Source of the DNA: Brachionus manjavacas
Taxonomy: Eukaryota > Rotifera > Eurotatoria > Ploima > Brachionidae
Reading direction: 5' to 3'
Length of the DNA stretch: 64,000 nucleotides
Assembly (NCBI GenBank): GCA_019054805.1
Contig: JAHQIY010000004.1
Coordinates: 6,262,001 to 6,326,000, forward strand
The position numbers and the translations under genes are program-made. The notes beneath the pieces are model-generated. The model had not been told where the DNA came from. It saw nothing but the letters and a program-made list of their open reading frames with translations, and made no database searches. Positions 12,001 to 24,800 of this stretch are shown here, piece by piece (positions within the stretch are counted from its first letter, which is position 1; each line of letters begins with the position of its first letter).

Positions 12001-15000
12001 ATAGGCTTTGCAAAATATGTGACGATTTGGTCTGTTTAAGATTTGATTTCATCTCGGCACAATTAACCAACTCAAATAACAAAATTAAAATGGGAACCTT
12101 CAAGTTCGACAGAAGAAAATCAGTTGAATCTGAGCTTTTTTCAATCATCTGCATTGACTTCAAATATATTTTCCAGAGATCATCAATTTCAAAATTTTCA
12201 AAATCTAAAAGTTTCACTTCATTTTCAATCCAAGTAAAAGCCAAATTTTTCTAAAACAATAAAATAAAGTTTGATAATAAAAAAAAATTTCCTACATGCT
12301 GTTCGGCAAGTTGACAACACAGCCAAAGTATAGCACTGACTAAAATTGATGCCGGACTGTTTCCTTTATCCAGAGATCTAGGCTTTAAAAAAATTAAAAA
12401 AGTGCAATTTTATTTTGTTAATTTCTCTTTTTACCAAGGATTTTAAATTTTCAAAAATATCCAGAGAACTATGTCTGAAGCCTACTAGATTTACATTCGA
12501 AATATTGATTGTTTTAGGACTGTTTTCTTTGGATCTTAGTAATTTTATTATTGCATACTATTAATAAAATTTTAATGTATTTTAATCCGAATAAATATTT
12601 AATGACTAACGTTTGACATTTTAGCAACTGGTACTTCTAACATTATATCAATTCTAAAAATAGAAGATTAATCTCTTTCTCATTTCAAAATTGTTTAGCT
12701 TACTGATTTTCATAAAGTTCAAAATAAAATGCCTCATATATCCATGATTTTTTATTGTTTTGTGAGCTATTTAGAATAAAAAAGTTTATTCAAAATTTAA
12801 AAAAAAATGCTAAATTTAAATCTAATATTGACAAGCAATTTTCAAATGCATACTTTTTAATATAAGAATTAAATTGGTCCTTGGAGGTGAACGAGTCGAA
12901 TTGGGTGAATTTTTCAATTTTAGGCCTTGTTTTGTCGAATATAAGAATTACTATAACTGAATGTATGCCTATTGATTCAACTTTTAATTTAAGGTTAACA
13001 TTGGTCAATGTTACATTGCTTTCTATCTCTAGGACTATGTTAAAGCATGAATTTATTTCAAAAGGTGACTCTTTATCAAAGAAAATAATCTAGTAAGTAA
13101 AAATAATTTTTTATTTTTAAATACCTTTTGACGATCGATAGCTTTCCAAGGAGAATTCCGTGCTTTCATCCTCTACTGTCGAAATTATTTCGGTTTCATT
13201 CAACTTTTCACTTTTTGGTTCATTTGCTATTTTTAGAGACTTGAAACCAACTTTTTGGGCTTAAACGCACAGAATTTTATTTATTTTTATTAAAAAACTT
13301 ATTTTTAATTTAACTTAAATTTTAAATTTATTTTTATCAAAAGAAATATTTTTTTTACAAAAAAGATTTGATTTTTTGCAAGGACGTCAAAAAATATAGT
13401 AAAAATTTTAAATCAATTTCTCAGTGAAAACTTTTTTTTTCTTTAATGTAAAATAACTTTGAAAATTTTCATTTAAAAAATCTCATCCTAAATTGAAACA
13501 TCAAAAATATATAAAATTATTTTTTTACTGAAAACAAATTTTAAATTAAATATCTAATATTATTAGCCTAAGATTTTACTACAAGGTAGTAGTATGAAAA
13601 TTTTCTTAATTTTTTAACTCTATTTAGTTTAATGCGAAATGATTTTTTTCACTTTTTTCGATAAATTGAAATTTCTAAATCTTTAAGAAATGATGGGTTT
13701 AATTTTTCTGAATAATTTTTTTTGGTTAAAGATTTAGAGAGATTATTTCTTTTATTTACTTGTAGCAAACTTGAATTACCTGTTTTTCTAAGGCTTAATT
13801 GAGAAGCTTCATTTATTTTAGCAATTAGTGCACTGAACTCGTAGTCCAGCTGGAAGTTTTCTTTTAAAAATTAAATAAAATTTTAAAAGACACAAAATTT
13901 TGCAAATAATTACCTAATATCAAAAATAAAGATTTCATTATTCCTTTCAAGTTTCCTCGGGCTAAATTAAATGAAACATAGATTAAAATTGCTTCTGATT
14001 TATCTTCTACACTTGTTGATGTAACTCTATAAATTAAGAATAATTTTATTGAACAACTCATGCCAGGATACTTACTCAAGTAAATTTTTGAGAAACGAGT
14101 CTACTTTATCCAAAACAGTGGGCGTCAAGAAAGTTTTTTTAGATTCAAGGGTTAATGATAAAGGTGGCATGTTCTCAAGTGCATTTCTTAAATTACACAA
14201 TTATTAATCCTTATAAAAAATAATTTTCACATAGATTACTTTGTTATTTGAAGAATTTTTGTGTGTAGTGAAGGCATCAGTTGTGATTGAACCAAAGCCA
14301 TTGCCGAAAGCATTTCAAAATACCAGCAAATAGAAGCGTCTTGAACGCTTAGACTGGGCGCTTGAGACACCACCTTCTGACCAACTAATTTAATTGATCT
14401 TATTTTAAGCTGATCATTAACTTTAGCCCAATAGCTTTTCTCATTCAATCGTTTGAAGACAATTTTCAAATAAGTTATGTTCTGGTTATTTGGAAAACAA
14501 TTACAAATCGAATATTCATTGTTAAGTGTCAAATTGTAATCGCATTTGGACACTACTGTTTCAAGTTTTTCAGGCCCTCCGGTCCTAACCTCAATAACTA
14601 TTGATTTTAAAAATTCGTCGCTCTTATTTCCGATAGAAAATAGGGACAAATTAGTCAATTTTAGATTTTCTTTTAGCATTATTAAAATATAATGATCTTC
14701 CCATTTTTCTGAGTTGGTAGTTTGCCAGTACGTCATCCATTTACCATCAATAATGCTAAAAAGTACATCATAAGATTATAAGCTTTTTGAATCAGATAAA
14801 ATCAGAAATTAAAAAGTTCCTATATTGCGTTATAGTTTTACAATGAAGAAAATTTACTTTACAAAATTTAAGGTCAGAATAAGAAAGTTCAATGGACATT
14901 AGTACTACGATATTTTTCACTTTTATAATCCAAGTCATTAGGAGTGTAAAGCCCATAAAAAAACTGCACTTTTTATTTTTTGTAATAGCTGGAACACAGT

Positions 15001-18000
15001 CATTTAATTGTAATTCAAAATTAAAGTCTCAAAGAATATAAAGAATAATAATAATCTGTCACTTTCTATCCTAGATGATAAAAGGGCAGGGGTCAATCTC
15101 CTTTTCCAGTACCTTTTTTGAGTTGATCTTCTAAATCGATGGAAATGATTTTTAAAATTATAAATTAATTTTTTTTGTTTTTCAATTTTCAATTTATATG
15201 ATTACAAGTTTCAAAATTTAGTTAATCAATAAATTAATTCTTAAAGGCGAATTTAAATTTGATTTTCAAGAAATCAGAAAAAAAATTTAAGTAAACTTAT
15301 AAAAAAAGTGAAAAATTTAAGATTGAAGAGATCTAAGTTTTGTTTTTCATGAAAGTTCAGTCCTTGCACCTCAAAGCGCGAGCATATGATAAGTAATTTT
15401 TAAACTTTAACTTAATTATACCATAAAATTAATTTTAAAAAATTCAGTTTTTAATTTAACACTTCTGTCACTTAAAATTCTTTAAAAGAAAATCGAATTT
15501 TCAGCATCCACAAAGCAAAAATAAGCATAGAATCTTAGCATCAAAAATTTTTTAAAAAAATAAAAATTTTAAAGTTTTGATGTCGTCGGACCATTAATTT
15601 AAAAAAATTTTTATTAATTTTATTAGATTTTCACACTTCTATTTCTAATAATCGAATAGATTTAATAAACAAAAACCGATTTCTTTATTTCTAATCAAGA
15701 TTTTGCATAATCATTAAATTTGATGGCAAAAATTTGTTTTTAAAATCGATTAACATTTTAGATTAAAAACTAATAAAACAAGATACTTCATGTTCTTATC
15801 AAAAATCTAAAAAGCACAAAATGTTAAAACACAATAAAAAAAATATTTTGGTCTCGAAATTTAAAGCGCTATCTTTGTTTAAAAACAATAATATTTCTTT
15901 CCTAATATAATATTTATTACGAAAGTTTAATATTAAATCTTTGGCTTCCTGTTATATTTATTATGTCTAGTTTCAATTGATTTATTTTTTAATTTGAAAG
16001 ACCTAATCTAGTATAAATTTATAATGTAAAATCTAAAATTTCCTTTTTCTATTTCTATTCTCTTAATTTTTATTTATTATGAATAATTCATACATGCATA
16101 GACAATGAGATTTAACTTTTAAAATACCATTTTCCTTTTTGTACTTTTTGGTTATTTATTTAATTCCCATAAAGTACAGTAAGTACAAAAAAATCAGGTC
16201 TAAATTTAAAAAATTTCAGATAAGGTACAAAAAGTACAGAAATACAGAATTTTTTAATTTTTAATATTCTCATTGTCTTTTCCTGGTTTCATAATATGAT
16301 TTTAAATAAAAACTAGAAATTTTCAGTTTAGAAATTTTTTAAGTAAATTTTTTATTGAATTTCGAAAATAAAAAGTCACTAATTTTAGCAGTTTTGTTTG
16401 AGTTCAAGATTATTTACCAAAATTTTGTTTGTTTTTTTTTACTTTTTTAATTCTTTTTAATTTTATATTAAACATATTTTTTTCTTACGTTGTCGTAGAA
16501 TAAATTATTATTATTATAAAACAACGTGTCAATAGGAAAATCGAAATTTGAAATCAATTTTTCCAGATAATCGAAAGTCGAATAGAAATTTTTTTAATTT
16601 AATATTCCTTATTCAAAAGCAATGATTGAAAAATATTTTTTAAAAGATATCAATTTTTAGGCATTTGTCCAATTTCCTATTCTTTTGCTTAATTTCTTTT
16701 AATATCTGATTTTTTAATGCGCATTTTTGTTCAAGAAAAATAAAACATAAAATATAAAAAAATTGAAAATCTAAAAACAGCATAAGAAGCTAGAAATTTA
16801 TTCATTTCAATTCAGAAAACCTCGGATCAACTTTGTAACACTTTTTGAATAAAACTTAAAATTAATTCGATAAAATAATTTAAAATAATTATTAATAGCT
16901 TCATTTCTAAATCTTTTGAAAATTGAAATCCATTATAATAAGGAAAATTTTTCAAACTTTTTGCAAAGAAATTATTTAAATCATTTATTTTTTAAGAGTT
17001 AAATAGGGTTTCTTGTAAATTAATCAATAGAAAAAACTTCACAGACCCAAAATACCGTGGGATCGGCATTTAAGTATTTTTTTAGAAAAGGCTCAAATAA
17101 TTAATATTGAATTTTTTCTCTACTTTTAAAAATGGGCTCATAATTCTCATTTAAAGTGCTAAAAAAATTTCATAAAAATAATTTTACTTATGAATCTTCT
17201 CTTGACAGCAACAAGACTTGAGACTAGAAATGCATTGCTCGTCAACGTAGATTGATTTGTTCTCTTTTATTAAACTTTCTTTTAGAAAATGAGCTATTTC
17301 GTGTTAAATAAATTACTTCTATTCTCTTCATAAAATTTTACTTCATTTTCGCGTAGAATTTTTCGGCGTAGATTAGCGACTAGAATACTGTTTTCTAAAT
17401 ATGGTGCGTTTATCAACTCTGCTGGTAATCGATGACTTAAAATAAACTAAAAAAATAATTTCATATTCCTAAACTTTAATTTAGAGAAAAATCCAACTTG
17501 GAATAACTTAGCAGCTAATTGCTCATAGGGAAACATTTTTTCATCCGTGAAAGCGTCCAACAAACCGGGCATGAGAGAACAAGTAATCATTTTTTTAAAA
17601 TGCAACTCGGAATTAAATTTCCAGTAACAGGATTCAAATTGCTCGAAGAACACTTTCATTTCATTCAAATCAAGTGAGCCATCGTATGTATCCAAAAAGT
17701 AGTTTGTTAGTTGAGTTGAACTTTCGTTGTCGAATCCAATCGATACAAGGTAGTCACGAAATTTGTAATCATAAATATGGCTCTGAACCATACCAAGATA
17801 AATTTTGCACTAAATTTGAAAAGTTAAATTTACCTGTTCTCTTTTGATTCTGTCTGAAATATTCGACAAAGCCTCTTTGATTCGGGAAGAAATTTCATTC
17901 TTAGCTTTGTTGTCGCGTTCTGTTTGCTTTCTTTATCAATTTTAGCAATCTTAAACATTGAAATTGATTTTGAAAAAAAATTACTTTATCAAATTGCAAA

Positions 18001-18325
18001 TTAATTCGTCGAATTTGTTCCCTGATTCTTCATCGATGTCTTGAAATAGAGTTAAAATAAAGTTTAGATTAGAGTTTTTGTTTAATTACTTGTCACAGGA
18101 TTAATCAAATTTGAAAAGTTCTTTATTGAAAGTTTATGAGAAAACATAAATATGAGAGAAAATTCAGTCAAGCAAACAACTGGAATCAATTTGGGTTAGA
18201 ATTTTTTGTGATTCCAATTGTGCTAAATCAATGACCAATACCTTTGTTAGGTTTTCCTCGAAGCTTTGAGCAAAGTCTTGTTCGGAATAAAGTGTTTCGT
18301 TTGGGTCGTTCTCCGTTGATAGCAT
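3056..18325 (-). CDS. ZZEF1: Zinc finger ZZ-type and EF-hand domain protein 1 (ZZEF1) homologue
   Basis: Phase-consistent exons from the start: 18325-18242, 18121-18091, 18039-17985, 17930-17834, 17782-17498 (EF-hand-like, LDTYDGSLDLNEMKVFF), 17446-17342. Exon 17263-17188 is tentative. Exons between 17188 and 14755 are unresolved. A complete chain follows: 14755-14240, 14186-14076, 14026-13914, 13860-13780, 13250-13125, 13070-12854, 12766-12704, 12653-12611, 12557-12435, 12382-12296, 12250-11180, 9688-9531, 9476-3056. The 14755 exon encodes a DOC/APC10-like domain (YWQTTNSEKWEDHYILI). Two ZZ fingers with Cys pairs (CDNC, CLEC, CNQC, CLDC) and trailing His lie near 7390-7245 and 7185-7050. The domain order and estimated size (over 3000 residues) match ZZEF1, whose ZZ fingers bind histone H3 tails. 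The last exon (2140 codons) carries long acidic runs near 4230-4020 and 3200-3130. No signal or membrane segment is evident. Confidence 0.85.
9689..11179 (-). other. Long ZZEF1 intron, non-coding
   Basis: This 1.5-kb intron joins codons for KIEK to KCEK in phase 0. Besides the foldback element at 10199-10564 it holds a short plus-strand open patch near 10940-11035 (LGGLALEFNEQDKERLAN) that looks like a coding remnant. It has no start, no splice partners and no recognised family. The rest is AT-rich with nothing supportable. Confidence 0.6.
10199..10564. mobile_element. Foldback MITE-like element in a ZZEF1 intron
   Basis: An imperfect inverted repeat has arms of about 140-160 bases. The most conserved arm segment, GAATGTAGCATGGTG, recurs in reverse complement (CACCATGCTACATTC) around 10465-10480, and further blocks (TTAAATAACTTTTTTTCT, AAAGTTGCATCAA) match on both sides. 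The termini appear to be AGGTTT / AAACCT. No clear target-site duplication was found. It lies wholly inside the 1491-base intron 9689-11179. Confidence 0.7.
14756..17187 (-). other. Non-coding or unresolved 5' part of ZZEF1
   Basis: By domain order, the exons linking the EF-hand region to the DOC domain should fall here. Candidates are a minus-strand patch near 14970-14900 (GLYTPNDLDYKSEKY) and short patches near 17050, but none closes in phase with the exon starting at 14755. The rest is very AT-rich with runs of A and T. A SINE fragment lies at 15060-15124. Confidence 0.4.
15060..15124 (-). mobile_element. SINE fragment with internal deletion
   Basis: About 65 bases match the SINE body of 785-1082 (CCTTTTCCAGTACCTTTTTTGAG and neighbours). 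After TTTTTGAG the sequence jumps to GTTGATC. That skips about 44 bases which, in the full copy, lie between two GAG triplets. The copy is otherwise truncated and shows no head or target duplication. Confidence 0.65.
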
Positions 18326-21300
18326 TTTCCAATTTACACACAAATAAATTATTACGTTTTTGTTTCAGAAATTAAGGTAGAATTGTTGAAAGTAATTTCA
18401 ATTAATTTATTTTAAATTATTTTAAGCAATTATTCTTATTTTATTTTATAGCTAGATTTCAAATGTAAAATTTCAAAAGTTATTAGCAAATTTTATTACT
18501 CAAAAGTTTGGTCAATAAAATTTTGATTTTATTTAGAAACAAATGACGCTTTTTGATTAAAATAAATTTCTTAATCACTAATTGACTCTTGATTGACTTG
18601 AAAGGAATGCCCAGCAACTAGACGCCTGAGCCAAACATTGACCAAATTAATTTTATTTTAGGCCTTAGGACACAAAACAAATATTTTTCTTTGCGTTCAT
18701 TTTTAACATTATTTATAAATAAATAAAATAACATTAATGTAGTCTTGTGTAATTTTTTTTATTAGTATATCGTTCATGAGTATATCTCAAAATTTATAAA
18801 TAAAAACTATCAAGTCAAGTTGTGTTCAATTATTCAACTAATGTCATTTTGCACAATATTTTTATAGATTGCATTAAATTAAGAATTTATTTAGATGGAC
18901 AAATAAAATATATTTGTATAAATTAGCAAGTTATTCGAATTATGTGTCAGTAAAAATTCAATCTTTGTCATAGAAATTAGCTAGAGCTAATTTATTACGT
19001 ATTGTAAAAATTTTTTCAAGTAGATTTAGGTTTTTTATTAAATGCTGCTTTAGTTTCCTTTCATTTTTTGATTTTTTTGTATTTGTGTACTTTTAGATTC
19101 ATAGCCAAATTCCGGAAAGATAGCATTTACTTTTTTTCGTCAAATTACTCAAAATTTCTAGGTGGTCTGAAAAGAATTTTTTTTTTCAAGTTTTCTACTA
19201 ATCGTCTAGTGTTATTTTAAATTTGAATTTAAATAAAACAATGAATTAATAGTAAGGCCACGTTTTATTTTTTAAACTTTTTAATAAAATTTTAAAACAA
19301 TTTTTTTTTTAAGTAAACTCATTAAGAATAATTAAAATTAAAAAAAAATTAATCGACGATAGAGCTTATCCGTCTATTACTAAATCAAAAAAATTTTATA
19401 TTTTTTTTGGTTAGATTGAATTAACGATAAACAGCACAAGAAATTAGGAAAAAATAAAAAACTAAGAATTTTATTTAAAATAAATGATCTAAAAAATTTC
19501 ACTTTTTGCAGGTATTCATTCAGTTTTATCTATTTTGATTGATTTTTAAGATTTTCAAAAATTCAAGGAAGGTTTTTAATAATATATGAATATTCAAGTT
19601 CGGTGACCCATTTTAATTTTTTTAAATCAAATAGAAATTGATATTTAAATTGTGTTACTTAAGAAACCATAATTTTTAAAATAACAAAATAGAATAAAAT
19701 AAAAAATCCGAATTTAATCGATCAAAAATTATACTCAAATTTATATCGGTGCCAAAAAATTATAAATCGCTTTATAATTTGAATTCAAAGCAAAAGCTCA
19801 GCGCAAAGAGGCTCCGTCGACTTAGATAAAGCTAAAAAGTTAAATCATGGTAATGATTGAATAAAATTAAGTTCATTTAAATTTTGTATCCGATTAGCTC
19901 CAAATATTAAAGTTGAATATTTGTTTTTAATATTATGAGGGCAACTATGGTTTTTGAAACAAAAATAAAACTTATCGGCAAAATAGAGCTTTTCAAAATT
20001 TAGAAATTTATTCTATTATATTCCAATTAATTCAAATTGTGAATTTTTATTTCTAAATTACGCATTCATTTAAACCAACAACAACGCAAAATTAATTGTC
20101 AAATTTGGCTCTGTATACCTTTGTGCTGCGTTGAGTGAAATTAAGGAAAAATTTCAACAAATTCTAATCTATCTTTAGTGAACCACTTTTCTCCAGCAGC
20201 AAATCAGACATTGGTTAAGATGTTTTTCTTTTACCTGGCAGATGAAAGCCTAGAAAATATTTGAATAGGAGATTAAAACTTTTCTCAAATCACAACATAA
20301 ACCTTGGTTGCTTTTGGTGTTGAGTTTCAGTGAAAGAATTAGGGTGTAAAATTTACGTGCTAAAAATATGGAAGAAAAACAAAAACTAGGATAATATGTC
20401 AATCGATTTGTATAGAAAAACAATTAGACACAAAGATAAAATTTTGTCTCGTATCAAATAAATTAATTAACTTTTTTTTTATTAATTAACTTGCAAGGGA
20501 CTATAGGGACAAAAAGCCAATTTGGGCTGCCCAAATAGCCCGAGGCTGACTAAATTGCGCAAAATTGATAGAACTATCTGATTAATTATATTTTGTAAAC
20601 AATCGACTCTTAAAATAGCTCTAGGGCCACAATTATTCTATCAACATTATTACAACACACTCTTGAGCTCTTTATTTTTATTCAAACTCCAAAACAATTA
20701 GTTTCAAAATAAAAAATTTAATACCTTAAAAACAAAATACTTAGATATTAAAAGTAAGTGGAATGAGCTTGATCGTATTATGTTGTTTGCAACCAAGTTT
20801 TTCTAATGTATCAAGCTGTTTTTACCAATCATTTTCATTCAAGTTGCTAACTTGATTTATTACATAAACCTTATTGATATTTTTTTTCTTGTCAAACCTT
20901 TTTAATGCCTAAATAAAGTTTATTTTGTCAAAATTTAGAAATTATCATGTTCGCTAAACAAATAGTTTGAGATGGTGTTGGCCAAACAACACGACTAGTA
21001 TTGCATTTCAGCCTAGATACCGCTCTAAGAGAATTAGCACGTTCTAGGTTGATTTGTTTATAAATTAGAGCCGTCTTTTCTCAATGGGCCTAATGGTCTC
21101 TAAATGGTCCGCACTTGATCAAGTCGATGAAATAAATTATAAAGAAAAAATTATTTTGAATTATTTAATTTCAGACCTTCCCAAGTCCAATTTAGTGTAG
21201 TTGAAATTTGAAATTTTTAAATGACTAAATTTTGAAGTCTCTGAACAAAAATTTCAAATGAAAATTCAATTTTTATGTGTGATACTTAAAATAGAATTGC

Positions 21301-21742
21301 TATTTTTTCCATTATTCAAAAAAAATAACAAACCAAAGAGTGTAATATTAAAAAAAAATTTATTTTTTTAATAAATTTAAAAATTATGGTTTTTATTTTA
21401 GTTTCTAATATTTTATTTAGTTTGTGTTCATTGCTATAAATTGCTGGTCCTCTTTAGTCAGCGAGTCGACTTAATTGCACACCGATTCGTACGACAAATA
21501 GTCGGACTGAGAGCGAATCGGCGCACATGTGCACAAATAGCAGCAAGCACCTCGATTATTTTGTCGGGTTTCAAACAAAAAACTTTTATTTACTCTTCTA
21601 TTGATTTAGTATTTTTCTATCGTGGTGTTTGCCAAGTTTTGTCAAGTTATGTAAGCATAGAAAAAATTTAAAAAATTAAGTCTCTGAAGCATAATAGCAA
21701 TTAGTCAATTTAGTATCACATAAAACCTATTTCCTCATTTAG
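18326..21742. other. Intergenic region between divergent ZZEF1 and RasGEF genes
   Basis: These 3.4 kb separate two divergently transcribed genes. Most is AT-rich without convincing coding sequence. Two patches are less AT-rich, about 20500-20640 and 20990-21130, and the stretch 21440-21660 is locally the most GC-rich. The last is a reasonable place for the promoter or 5'UTR of the RasGEF gene, but no defined element can be shown. Confidence 0.4.
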
Positions 21743-21806
21743 ATCGGCTTTAATTATTCCCAAATGGTTCATAATTTGCTCTGAAGCACACTTGAATGCA
21801 AGTCAG

Positions 21807-24800
21807 ATGGCAGTGCGAGTCAATCAAGCTAACTTGAACACGTCAAACCAATCGATAAACTCCAACACCGACAGCCTTAAGCTAGTGAGCAAAATCCGCA
21901 AAATAAAGGAGAATATTGACCAATGTTACACAAATACCAGCTTGAACAGGTCGCTCAACTCGACAATCTGCTCGGACACCACCTTGTCCAATGTAAATAA
22001 TCAATATGTGAATAAATCGGGCTACAAATCCTCGAATCTGTCCAAGTATATTCTGGTAAGTCGTCAAGCACTTGACTTCGAGCTCAACAACAACCCCATC
22101 TCACTGGACAATCTTGCTTTGGACCAGTTCTCCGAAAAATTGACCAACAGCTTCAGATCTGACCAGGAGTTGATTCAAGCAGGGGCGCCAAATTTGAAGC
22201 ACGCGGTATATTCAGAGAATGTTAGCCGCCAGTCGTCAATCAGGTCCTTGCTGACCGAGAAGAACTCGAAATTTTTACCCAACACAAGCATGGCCAATAT
22301 GAAGAACAATTTTGCCAAGATAAAAAAAATCAAGACAAGAAATCAGCTGAATGACGAATTTCAGGACTTTAACAAAGAAGAATCGAATTTGCTGCAAGAT
22401 TGGGACAAGTCGAGCTCGTGTAGGGACTCGCCGTTGCACAATCGTGCGCCATCGCGACCTACCACTCGACTCGGGTTTCAGAACGAGCCCGATTGGAACA
22501 ATCTGGAGTACTCGGACAATGTGACCATTGCCTCGTCATCCTCAAACGAGACCAATAGCAAATATCAAGACATTGATGAGTACGAAAATATCGTTGTTGC
22601 TCCGAGGCCGATTGAGTGCAGGCAAATGGACTGGGGTGACAAAAATGTGCCAAAAAGCAAACGTGATGACGAGAGCGAGTCGGTTTTAAGCGACTTAGTT
22701 ACTAATTTACAATTTGAAGAACAAAAATCGGCAAATTATTTGGCACAATCGCGATTTAAAGGTAACATAGATATTTTTATTAAAATTTCCATTGCAACAA
22801 ACGCCCTTACTTTTAATTAATGTTTGGCACTTTTTTTTTCTATTGTTTACTTATGATTTTTGTTTATTTTATTTAACAGATTGAATTTTTTTTCGAAAAC
22901 GGTGTCACATTATTTAATGAGAGCTTAAATTAGGATTTTTTGCCTATTTTATATTTTTTTTTAAATTATTGAAATTATTTACTTTGACATATCATTTCCA
23001 AAATAGAATTTTAATCAATTATTATTTGTGGTGCAGTGCAGTTGGCCTCATGTATCAAGGTATGCTTTGGACCTTTTTTAATTCTAAGATAATTAGAAAA
23101 TCTTTAAAAAAAATTATTTTGCGCAATCGGTTACGTAATTTATTATTTTTAATTAGAAAAAAAAACATCAATATCTAGCATTATTTATTACGTTTGAAGG
23201 AAAATGAACAAATGAATTTTTTTATAAGTTTTGGCCGCAAATTTGCGGTTACCCGAGTGATTCATTGAAAATTAAGATTAATAGTCGTAAATAAGTGAAC
23301 ATTTTCTTAACAGCTTTTTCTTAGGGTGCTAAAATAATACAGAATTCAGCGATTTGATTAATTTTTAGTTTTTAGACTGATTGACTGGTGAAAAACGTCA
23401 GACCCTGTTAAAATTAGTTTTTTTATTAATTTCATATGGATTTTGAAAAGAGTGCAAATAAAAGCTCTCAATTATTAGTTTTTTTTTCAACTCTTGAATT
23501 TCTAAATAAAAAAAATTATGACTTTTATAGATATATCACGATAGAGTAAAGTTAAATAAAAATTTCAATAAAAATTATCTCAATTCAAGAACATGAAAAT
23601 TGTGAATAAAATTTTAAATCAATTTTAGATCTTTCTTTTAAATTTGGTCTAAAATTTTCAAAAACAAATCGAGATTTGGTAATAAATCTTTGAATTGTTT
23701 CCTTTGAAAACAATTTATTTTTAAACATAATTAACTCATAAAATAGTTGAGATTTAATAACTAATTAGAAAAAAAAAATTGTTTTTTAAAAATTGTCATT
23801 TTTTTTTTGAAAATAAAAAGTATTCGAAATAATGGCAAAATTAGAAGCATAATAATGCCAGCTACTATTTTAGATTTTGGCGTCCGTATTTAGAATTTTT
23901 TATACTCTTAAAAAAATTTAAGTGGTACTTTCTGATCGTGATTTTAATTGAAATTTTTAAAATAATGTAAAAATAAATATTAATCAAATTACATAAGCTG
24001 AATTTCTAGAAAGGTTTACATTTAATTGAAATGATTGAATTTTCTGGGTTCAAGTTCTTGAAGTATGATTAAAAATTCTCTGATTAACTCGATGTAAAAA
24101 TTTAATGGCCGAATCGGGATCAGATGTTTATTAAATGCTAAAATTTTGTTTTGCCAAAGGGCACAAAAAGATTAAAATTTAATCGCATATTATGGACTGT
24201 AGAAAGTTAGACAATAATAACGCTATTAATTTCTTTAGAATAATATTAAATAATCAATTGTGCCTAAGGTTAAATTTGAATTTTTCCAAATTACAATTAT
24301 TATGCTATTCATATTTACGAAATTTCTAATAAATCTAGAGGAATTGTTCTTGGCAAAATAAAATAACAGGGATAGAAAGAGAGATTAAACCTTCAGGTTC
24401 TTCTGTTTGTGGACAAGAAAATTAGCTGTTTGTTTTTGTTTGTCTTTTAATCAAAGGTATGTGAGCATGTTTAGTGTTTCTGGCAAAATTTACTTTAAAG
24501 CTTAAAATTTACCGGTATTTTTTTATTTATTTTTGATAATTACAAATAAAGCTATTATAAATTAACTAGAATTTTTAACATTTTTTTCAAGAATTCGAAC
24601 ACGATTTTGATGTGCAAACCACATCAGATGTGTACTCGGAAGAGAATTCTCTTAGCCTAAACAATAACAAACTTGCTCAGCCATCCACTCCAAACATGGC
24701 AACGATGCATGTGCGCGAAAAAAAAATTGCTCATACCAAAAAATTGGCCAGTTCTGGTCAAAAAAATCTGGACATGTCGGCAAATCAATCGCCTGGTTTA

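Noticed and set aside
13090-13125. Alternative ZZEF1 acceptor at 13090 giving IIFFDKES before SPFE
   Set aside because: It does not fit the phase left by exon 13250-13125. The acceptor at 13071 closes the phase and gives a typical short intron.
21441-21671. 76-codon open frame in the least AT-rich patch before the RasGEF gene
   Set aside because: It has no family features and does not splice in phase to 21743. The patch is more likely promoter or 5'UTR.
22969-23178. 69-codon open frame inside the large RasGEF intron
   Set aside because: It lies within an intron whose borders close in phase, and the peptide is composed of AT-rich codons without any motif.
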